Origin: Amoeboradix gromovi
Lineage: Eukaryota; Sanchytriomycota; Sanchytriomycetes; Sanchytriales; Sanchytriaceae
Direction: 5' to 3'
Assembly (NCBI GenBank): GCA_018985225.1
Contig: JADGIF010000359.1
Span: 1-10,144 of the forward strand
Length of the DNA stretch: 10,144 nucleotides
How positions within the stretch are numbered: the first letter of the stretch is position 1; every line of letters starts with the position of its first letter. A program made the position numbers and the translations under genes. Below are positions 1 through 6,399 of this stretch, one piece after another. The notes beneath the pieces are model-generated. The model did no database searches. It saw only the letters and a list, made by a program, of their open reading frames with translations, and was not told where the DNA came from.

Positions 1-281
1 ATCACCTCTGGTGGTAAACCCCCTTTTGGATTTGTTTTTATTATTGCTATCTTGTTGATATTCATTTGCTTTGTGCAAAAAGCAGATCCGTACGGGGAAG
101 TTATCGAATTGCGCAGCAGTGCTGGTGGAAACAGTCCGACGGTGAAGTTGTTGCTCATACAGCTACTGGCGGCGCGAAGGTGGAAGAGAAGGGGTTGACA
201 AAGAGCATCCTGTTCCGAAAAGCACAGTCTCAGGGTGGGACAAACCTAACTAAGCTCAAGCTTCTGCCGAAACATCAATAG
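1..281 (+). CDS. 3' end of an unrecognised gene, probable membrane protein; frame unresolved
   Basis: The frame beginning at base 1 is open from the window edge to TGA at 196-198. It contains a strongly hydrophobic stretch of about 17 residues at bases 28-75, which looks like one membrane-spanning helix, and then a polar segment beginning QKADPYGEVIELR. From about base 138 another frame looks more coding-like, with GNN-rich codons and a basic tail, and runs to TAG at 279-281. The two halves might be one protein joined by a short intron or separated by an indel, but no GTAT...TAG intron of the type seen elsewhere in the window is visible. Bases 85-240 look richer in G+C than the flanks. I do not recognise the family. 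The reverse strand is also open here for a stretch, so even the strand is not certain. Confidence 0.33.
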
Positions 282-604
282 GCATCCTGCCATATGAAAT
301 GAAGTGCATATGGACGTAAATAGCAACAATCGAGGCTAACATTTTCTAACATTTATTTGGAAACCCACTGCCAATTTTATGCTGCTATCACAATAAGAAT
401 GCTACACAATCGAATGGTGTAATGATCTAATTAAATTTATAGAATGTATTCTTGGGTGCCTTACTTGTGGGATTATAGCCATTAATATTCCAACATCTCA
501 CATGAAGTATAACTTTCGTCCATGCACAATCTACTTTCATCGATCATGTTCCACTTATCACATCTCAAGTGTAATCTTTTTTTGTAACATTGCAATAATA
601 AACA
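282..604. other. Intergenic region upstream of the V-ATPase gene
   Basis: No credible gene or tRNA is seen in these 323 bases; there is no recognisable tRNA B box and no frame with coding character. It is A+T-rich and presumably holds the promoter and 5' leader of the V-ATPase gene. It begins with a 7-bp inverted repeat, CCATATG at 290-296 and CATATGG at 307-313. A T-run (TTTTTTT) sits about 35 bases before the start codon, and the start context is AACAATG, which also precedes Sec31. Confidence 0.6.
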
Positions 605-3005
605 ATGTTTAGATCTGAAGAAATGTCTCATTTTTCACTCTATTTACCGAGCGATAGCGCAAAGTCTTGCGTTGCAGAGCTTGGCTATATGGGGGTCATT
701 CACTTCAGAGACACTAATGAATCGAAAGCCTTCGAAAAAACATTTTCATCGGATATCAAACATCTTGAAGAAGTTTTACGCAAATGCAGATGGATGGAAG
801 CCCATCTAAGTATTGAACTCGATGATTTACTAGAAATACCAACCAATCTCAAAATTAGTGATGTGGAATCCAAAATTGGGGAGTTAGAACAACGAATGGT
901 GGCTCTAGTACAATCTAGAGATACTATGGAAGCTCAAATGATTAATCGCACACAGCATGTCCATGTCCTAGAGCATTTCGGCCATCTAACATCAAATGAA
1001 AGATATTCTATTCTTGCTGGTAACGAAACAGATGTAACCACCAAGGTTATTGCCGGTGCTATTTCTAGAGAGAAGATGCTCGCTTTAGAGCGCATTTTAT
1101 GGAAGACTCTACGTGGTAACTTATACATGAGTTCTGCTGATATAGATATTTCTACAGAAACTTCTTCGGAACATAAATCTGTTTTTATCTGTTATGCTCA
1201 TGGTGCTGCCATGGAATCCAAAATAAGGCGAATATGTGCATCCTTGGGTAGTCAGTTGTATCCGATAGAAATGGAATCCAGTAAAAGATTCAAACAACTG
1301 GAGTCTCTTAATAATCAACTCAGGGATATACAGCATGTCCTGCAAACGGCAAAGCAAGCACTGGCTTCTGAATCAGTTAAGCTGCTAACAGTGTTACCAC
1401 AATATAAAGCTTCGATACTTATGGAATTGCGTATTTACCATGTTTTGAACAAGTTCAATTCCGATGGTAAGTCATTTGTGGCTCAAGGCTGGTGTCCTAC
1501 CGATGCTTTGGCAGCAGTGCAACGAGTATTGAAGGCTGTGAGTGATCAAAATGGTAGTTCTGTCTCGCCAATCCTGACTATCAGTCCAATTCAATTAGAA
1601 CCTCCAACATGGCACAAGACCAACAAATTCACAAAATGCTTTCAAGATATAATTGATGCTTACGGTATTGCTAAATACCAGGAGGTGAATCCTGGTTTGT
1701 TTACTATAATTTCCTTTCCTTTCTTGTTTGCTGTGATGTTCGGTGATTTTGGGCACGGAATCCTTGGTACTTTGCTGGCTATTTATCTTTGCTACAATGA
1801 AGTTAAACTTCAACCAATTGCAGAGAGATCCGAGATGTTTAATATGATATTTGCTGGAAGGTACATTATGCTTTTAATGTTTATGTTTAGTATATTTACA
1901 GGTCTCGTATATAACGATGCATTTAGTAAAGCAGTGTATTTTGCAGAAAGCAAGTTTGTCCCTGTTGAAGTTATTCAGGGTGGCAAAACATTTACTCAAT
2001 GGAATCCTATTCCCGATTATTTTTATCCTTTTGGAGTTGATCATATTTGGAACATGGCTGAGAATAAGCTACTATTCTTGAATTCATATAAGATGAAAAT
2101 GTCAGTGATAATGGGAATAGTGCAAATGACTTTGGGTATTATACTGACTATATTTAATTACATACATTATAAAAATTACAGTAGCATATTGTTGGAATTC
2201 CTCCCTCAGATTGTATTTTTACACAGCATATTTGGCTATTTGGTTGTCATGATATTTGCCAAATGGGGTGTACAATGGCTAGATTCAGATGGGCAGTTGA
2301 TACCAGGTAGACAACCACCTGAGATTCTCAACATGCTAATTAAGATGTTTATTAGCGTAGGCACTGTCGATGATCCGTTTTACGAAGGACAGGCTACGCT
2401 TCAAGTTATTTTAATACTAGTAGCATTAGTATGTGTTCCTGTGATGTTACTTGGCAAGCCTTTGTTACTCAAGCGACAACACGAGAGAAAGCTGGCATTG
2501 GGCTACGGTATAGTGCCTAGCAGAAGCAACAGCATGAGCACCGATGATTTAAAATCGCCTACTAGTGTGGAAAAGGTAGAAGAACATGCAGAAATAGAAG
2601 AACATGAAGTATTTGACTTCAGTGAGATCATGATTCACCAGATCATCCATACAATTGAGTTTTGTTTAGGGGCAGTAAGTAACACTGCTTCTTACTTAAG
2701 ACTATGGGCCTTAAGTTTAGCACACGCACGTATTTAATACTCATATAGAACTTTCTGAAGTACTGTGGGATATGACACTACAATCTGCATTTGGAATGTC
2801 AGGAGTCGCTAGGGTAATCGCTATATTCTTCCTTTTTGCCTTCTGGTTTAACGCTACTGTGGGAATATTGATAGGAATGGAAGGAATGAGTGCTTTTCTG
2901 CATGCTCTTAGACTCCACTGGGTTGAATTTAATAATAAGTTTTACATTGGAACTGGGTACAAGTTTGAGCCGTTTACGTTCAAGGGATTAAAAGACGATG
3001 AATAA
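605..3005 (+). CDS. VPH1: V-type proton ATPase subunit a (Vph1/Stv1 family), two exons
   Basis: This is the membrane a subunit of the V-ATPase V0 sector, which forms the proton half-channels against the c-ring and acidifies vacuolar, Golgi and endosomal compartments. Exons are 605-2729 and 2749-3005, giving 793 aa, slightly shorter than yeast Vph1 (840). The start fits the family: MFRSEEM is the usual N-terminus and the context is AACAATG. Residues 1 to about 360 are the cytosolic arm, with coiled-coil-like helices near 50-120 and 225-260. Hydrophobic segments follow from about 362, including FPFLFAVMFGDFGHG (371-385). The key arginine, R699 in YLRLWALSLAHA, corresponds to yeast R735; H707, E753 and R763 correspond to H743, E789 and R799. 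An acidic loop lies at 655-672. A 19-nt intron interrupts codon 709 (C plus AA, giving Gln) in the motif LAHAQLSEVLW. Without splicing the frame ends at TAA 2735-2737. The isoform (vacuolar or Golgi) cannot be told from sequence, so the symbol denotes the family. Confidence 0.95.
2730..2748 (+). other. 19-nt spliceosomal intron in the V-ATPase a gene
   Basis: The intron is GTATTTAATACTCATATAG. Upstream, the reading frame ends its family match with LSLAHA plus one base; downstream, CTTTCTGAAGTACTGTGG reads LSEVLW. Joining the two exons forms CAA (Gln) and restores LAHAQLSEVLW exactly. The parts are GTATTT (5' site), TACTCAT (branch-like, putative A at 2743) and TAG (3' site). Retention puts TAA in frame at 2735-2737, inside the intron. 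Only homology supports it here; no transcript is available. Confidence 0.9.
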
Positions 3006-3006
3006 A
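3001..3006 (+). promoter_or_regulatory. AATAAA polyadenylation motif overlapping the V-ATPase stop codon
   Basis: AATAAA contains the TAA stop at 3003-3005. Only 90 bases separate this stop from the Sec31 start, so the V-ATPase 3' end must be formed in a very short space or extend into Sec31. Cleavage here is an inference from the motif and position; in an A+T-rich genome it may be coincidental. Confidence 0.45.
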
Positions 3007-3064
3007 CATGATGCTTGCACGGATATTATCCTCCAACTCTTTAGCTTCGCTTTTGTTTAATCTC

Positions 3065-3076
3065 ATAAATATTTAT
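3065..3076 (+). promoter_or_regulatory. TATA-like palindrome in the Sec31 promoter
   Basis: ATAAATATTTAT is a perfect 12-bp palindrome ending 19 bases before the Sec31 ATG, within the 90-bp spacer at 3006-3095. It is the only TATA-like element in that spacer. A role in transcription start is suggested by position only, and A+T-rich palindromes are common by chance. Confidence 0.3.
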
Positions 3077-3095
3077 ACTTGTTCTCCGTATAACA

Positions 3096-6000
3096 ATGCT
3101 ACAGATTAATACTACCTCAACATTTGCATTCATAGGTGAAGACCAAATAGCATGCGGTACAGTTGCGGGAGCATTGGATGATAATTTTGACTCGACATCT
3201 CAGCTTAAAATATATAACACGACTACTGGAAAAGCAATACAGACATGGCAATGTAACTCGAAGTTTAATTCATTAAGTTTCTCACAATTTAAAGGAGGCG
3301 TTATAGTGGGAGGATTGGAGAATGGTGAGGTGCAACTATATGTACCAAATAAAGCGGATCCAGTATTTACAAAACAAGGCGCAAACGGACCTATTCGTGG
3401 ACTCGATACAAATCAGTTGCAGTCCAACCTGTTTGCATCTGCTAGCCGAGGTGACGATTTAAATATATGGGATATAAACAATTTATCCACTCCTTACAGT
3501 CCGGGCCAGCGTACCCCAAAACTCAGTGGTGTAGATATATCCTGCTTGAAGTGGAATAATAGCATTCCTCATATTCTTGCGAGTAGCGGAATAAATGGCT
3601 ATACCGTTATTTGGGATTTAAAGAATAAAAGAGAGGTTATATCACTTCAGCCACATTCTTTGGGACAGTCGAACTTGCAATCTACCAATGCAATTATCTG
3701 TGAATGGCATCCAACTATCAGTACACAAATAATGACTGCCTCCATGAATGATAGCAGTCCGATCATAACTAACTGGGACCTTCGTAATTCTCAACAACCA
3801 CTTTATCAACTACCCATATCGCATCAAAAAGGCATTATATCAATGTCTTGGAATCCAAAGGACCCTGATCTACTGCTGACTAGTAGTAAAGATCTGTCAA
3901 CTATCATCTGGGATCTTAACTACAAGGAATGTGTGGGTGAGCTAGAGCATTCCAATAAGTGGGTCTTCAAAGTGAGCTGGCATCCTATAAAGCCATGGTT
4001 GTTCGCCACCTCCTCTTATGATGGCTTGCTAACCATTCATGATGTTGAGCAGCCCGCTTCTTTAGATGCTGTCGACAAAAATGGAAACACCACTCCTATC
4101 GATGCTGCCAATGATCCATTTGCTAGCATCAAATCAGCCAATACTATGGTCATGGGTGGTATCAACCTTCGCAGGCCTCCTCAATGGTATCGTAATCCTG
4201 TTTGCTCAGTTTTCGGTTATAATCATCAGTTTTTGCATATTGTGAACAGGGTTACTAATATCCATTCACTGGATTGTAACGCTCCACTAATTACAGCATT
4301 GAATACCCTTAATGATGAAAATGTCAAAGATCTCGTTGATCATTGCCTTGAGGACAATACTACCCAGTCTATAAGGTCGTGTCTTGTAGCTCTTAGAGCT
4401 CTTAGCGAAGGTGGTAGGGCACTTTTAGTTGAGTATCTTTGCTCACTTGTTGATAAAGAAATAAAATCTGATATCCCTCTTACAGCACCAGATTTACTGG
4501 ATTCATCCAGCGATAAGCTAGATGAGCAGCTGCATGATTATCTACTGCTGGGCCAATTTCACAATGCATGCATGTGGTGTATTGAGAACAATCTATACAG
4601 CGACGCATTTATGATTGCGGGCTGCCAAGGTACAGAACTATATCAGCTAGTTAGGCTGCACTATATAAAGTACAAACAGTCCAACAACGCAGCTACCTCT
4701 TCGGTATCAAGCACCAGTCTAATTACTAGCATAATTAATGCATCCTTTGTTGAATATAGTCATGCTAACAATGTTTTAGACTCTTTAATACTAGTACTCA
4801 CCTATGGTGATGCTGAGCAGGTAAAGTTAGTCGCCAGCGTTCTGCAGGATAGATTAGTCAATGAATCTGCTGATACTGATCAGGATTTGAATCTTCATTT
4901 GTTATTGATTACTGGCATATTAAACAATAATGCTGAGAAGGTAATAGATATGCTGCTTGCTATTGATGTAAAAGATTACAAACTAGCTATCAACATAGCT
5001 TTAGCTACTCTCTGTATAGATTACTATATTGGCCCTATTCAGTTGCAAGTTGCTTTTATAAAAGTGATTAAAAAGACAATGGTAATGGAACCATTGCTAT
5101 CTTACACACTGCTTCTCAAACTGAATCCACCTACTGATGATTCTGATGGCTATACTTCGATATTGAATCAATTGCAAGAATATATGGGATTAAAGGCTGA
5201 GTATACAAACACAGTAGATGTAGGTATTGATGAGGCATTGGCAGATATGAACATAGAGCAAGTATCGCCTCAAAACCAGGAGGACGATCGTTATAATCAA
5301 CAGCCTGTAGGTAAGTACAATCAACAGCCAGTGAGTCAGTATAACCAGCAACCAGAGAACCAATACAATACGTCATATCGCCAGTCACAGTATCAGCCAC
5401 CAATGCCACAACAGCAGCAGTCACAGTATCAGCCACCAATGCCACAACAGCAGCAAGCAGGCTATCAACCGCCAATGCCACAGCAGCAAACAGGCTATCA
5501 ACCACCAATGCCACAGCAGCAGTCTCAATATCAATCGCCAATGCCACAGCAGCAAGCAGGCTATCAACCACCAATGCCGCAGCAGCAGTCACAGTATCAA
5601 CCACCAATGCCTCAGCAGCAGCAAACACCTTATCAACCACCAATGCCACAGCAGCAGTCACAGTATCAACCGCCGATGCCACAGCAGCAGCAAACACCTT
5701 ATCAGCCACCAATGCCACAGCAGCAGTCTCAATATAATACTTCTCCTAACCAATTTCAAAGTCAATATACACCACCAGCTAGCCAACAGCAACAAAATGG
5801 GTGGAATGATGCTCCTCCAATGGACTTAAACAAGAAGCAACGACGAAGAAAGAGTCAAGTTGCCCCGCCACAACAAGCACTGCCACAACAAGCATTGCCA
5901 CAACAGACAGCTGGCCCAAATGCACCACCTCGTAAGCTCTCCAGTACTAATACACCAGCTGCTGTGTCCTCTAATGTACCCAGCGCTCAATCTAGCGCAA

Positions 6001-6377
6001 CTGCTAATAAATATCGTATTTTTAACATTAACATAGCAAACGGAGACAGAACCCACATCAGTAATAAATGTAAACCTATATTTATGACATTGTCAGCAAT
6101 AATGGGTGTGCTGATTAAGCGACATACGCCGCCGCAAAAGAGAATAGTTATGGATATTGAAAAGCGATTGAATGAATTGTTTGACAAGATGAACAATGAT
6201 TTATTAAGCGAACCGGTTACCAGCGGATTACTAGAGATCAGCAAGTATTTAGAAAATAAGGACTTCCAGAATGCACTACAAGTGCAAACTACAATGAGTA
6301 CCACTTATATGCAAGAAGGGCATTGGTTAGTAGGGATTAGAAGATTAATAGACCAGGCAAAAATGATCAGTAAATAA
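3096..6377 (+). CDS. SEC31: COPII coat outer-cage protein Sec31
   Basis: With Sec13 this protein forms the outer cage of COPII vesicles at ER exit sites and boosts the GTPase-activating effect of Sec23 on Sar1. The uninterrupted ORF is 1093 aa, a little shorter than yeast Sec31 (1273). The start fits: residues 7-42 (TSTFAFIGEDQIACGTVAGAL and on) are the usual Sec31 opening. WD40 blades cover about 1-318, with WD-type ends at NIWD (123-126), VIWD (171-174), NWD (226-228), IIWD (270-273) and TIHD (313-316). The segment PPQWYRNPVCSVFGYNHQFL (361-380) is the blade inserted into the Sec13 propeller. An alpha-solenoid (ACE1) spans about 400-700. A Pro/Gln linker with tandem repeats runs 730-940. 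NGWNDAPP (901-908) carries the Trp-Asn pair, W903 and N904, that in animal Sec31 inserts at the Sar1-Sec23 active site. A helical C-terminal domain occupies about 970-1093. The gene is convergent with Pol3, 22 bases away. Confidence 0.96.
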   Translation: MLQINTTSTFAFIGEDQIACGTVAGALDDNFDSTSQLKIYNTTTGKAIQTWQCNSKFNSLSFSQFKGGVIVGGLENGEVQLYVPNKADPVFTKQGANGPIRGLDTNQLQSNLFASASRGDDLNIWDINNLSTPYSPGQRTPKLSGVDISCLKWNNSIPHILASSGINGYTVIWDLKNKREVISLQPHSLGQSNLQSTNAIICEWHPTISTQIMTASMNDSSPIITNWDLRNSQQPLYQLPISHQKGIISMSWNPKDPDLLLTSSKDLSTIIWDLNYKECVGELEHSNKWVFKVSWHPIKPWLFATSSYDGLLTIHDVEQPASLDAVDKNGNTTPIDAANDPFASIKSANTMVMGGINLRRPPQWYRNPVCSVFGYNHQFLHIVNRVTNIHSLDCNAPLITALNTLNDENVKDLVDHCLEDNTTQSIRSCLVALRALSEGGRALLVEYLCSLVDKEIKSDIPLTAPDLLDSSSDKLDEQLHDYLLLGQFHNACMWCIENNLYSDAFMIAGCQGTELYQLVRLHYIKYKQSNNAATSSVSSTSLITSIINASFVEYSHANNVLDSLILVLTYGDAEQVKLVASVLQDRLVNESADTDQDLNLHLLLITGILNNNAEKVIDMLLAIDVKDYKLAINIALATLCIDYYIGPIQLQVAFIKVIKKTMVMEPLLSYTLLLKLNPPTDDSDGYTSILNQLQEYMGLKAEYTNTVDVGIDEALADMNIEQVSPQNQEDDRYNQQPVGKYNQQPVSQYNQQPENQYNTSYRQSQYQPPMPQQQQSQYQPPMPQQQQAGYQPPMPQQQTGYQPPMPQQQSQYQSPMPQQQAGYQPPMPQQQSQYQPPMPQQQQTPYQPPMPQQQSQYQPPMPQQQQTPYQPPMPQQQSQYNTSPNQFQSQYTPPASQQQQNGWNDAPPMDLNKKQRRRKSQVAPPQQALPQQALPQQTAGPNAPPRKLSSTNTPAAVSSNVPSAQSSATANKYRIFNINIANGDRTHISNKCKPIFMTLSAIMGVLIKRHTPPQKRIVMDIEKRLNELFDKMNNDLLSEPVTSGLLEISKYLENKDFQNALQVQTTMSTTYMQEGHWLVGIRRLIDQAKMISK
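5292..5363 (+). repeat. Three 8-residue YNQQP repeats in the Sec31 linker
   Basis: Codons 733-756 encode three copies of an 8-residue unit beginning YNQQP (YNQQPVGK, YNQQPVSQ, YNQQPENQ), with a partial fourth, YNTS, following. They lead into the larger repeat array and share its pattern of a tyrosine spaced by Gln and Pro, so both may derive from one ancestral unit. They are in frame and keep the linker unstructured. Confidence 0.8.
5385..5726 (+). repeat. Ten tandem 33-36-bp repeats encoding (S/A/T)-x-YQPPMPQQQ(Q) in Sec31
   Basis: Codons 764-877 encode ten in-frame copies of an 11- or 12-residue unit with tyrosines at 766, 778, 790, 801, 812, 823, 834, 846, 857 and 869. The two residues before Tyr are SQ, AG, TG or TP. 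The core YQPPMPQQQ is invariant except for one YQSPMP copy (812). Copies 7-8 and 9-10 form two near-identical SQ/TP pairs, suggesting recent duplication of a two-unit block. Synonymous changes (CCA, CCG, CCT; CAG, CAA) show that the protein motif is conserved beyond simple DNA copying. Sec31 linkers are usually Pro-rich and disordered, and bind Sec23 through proline-containing motifs. Confidence 0.95.
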
Positions 6378-6378
6378 A
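6373..6378 (+). promoter_or_regulatory. AATAAA polyadenylation motif overlapping the Sec31 stop codon
   Basis: AATAAA spans the TAA stop at 6375-6377, repeating the arrangement at the V-ATPase stop. Cleavage a usual distance downstream would fall inside the convergent Pol3 coding region. The motif alone does not prove use. Confidence 0.45.
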
Positions 6379-6390
6379 TATATCAAATGT

Positions 6391-6396
6391 TTTATT
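6391..6396 (-). promoter_or_regulatory. AATAAA polyadenylation motif of the Pol3 gene
   Basis: On the minus strand AATAAA begins three bases after the Pol3 stop codon (6400-6402), in the 22-bp gap between the two convergent stop codons. A transcript cleaved 10-30 nt downstream would end within the antisense of Sec31's last codons. Confidence 0.5.
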
Positions 6397-6399
6397 GCA

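Noticed and set aside
282-604. tRNA or other structured RNA gene
   Set aside because: No A/B box pair, cloverleaf arms or other recognised RNA motif could be seen.
2729-2749. Programmed ribosomal frameshift or pseudogene instead of an intron
   Set aside because: A frameshift would leave extra residues encoded by the 19 bases, whereas family homology resumes with none. The same structure in two essential genes argues against decay or random error.
5131-5718. 195-codon minus-strand open frame of repeated VALVVD-like peptides
   Set aside because: It is the antisense of the Sec31 Pro/Gln repeat; periodic CAG/CCA codons keep the reverse frame open. The plus strand has clear family homology.
5385-5726. 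CRISPR-like or satellite array
   Set aside because: The repeats are in frame within a conserved eukaryotic gene, have no spacers, and vary mainly at synonymous positions.
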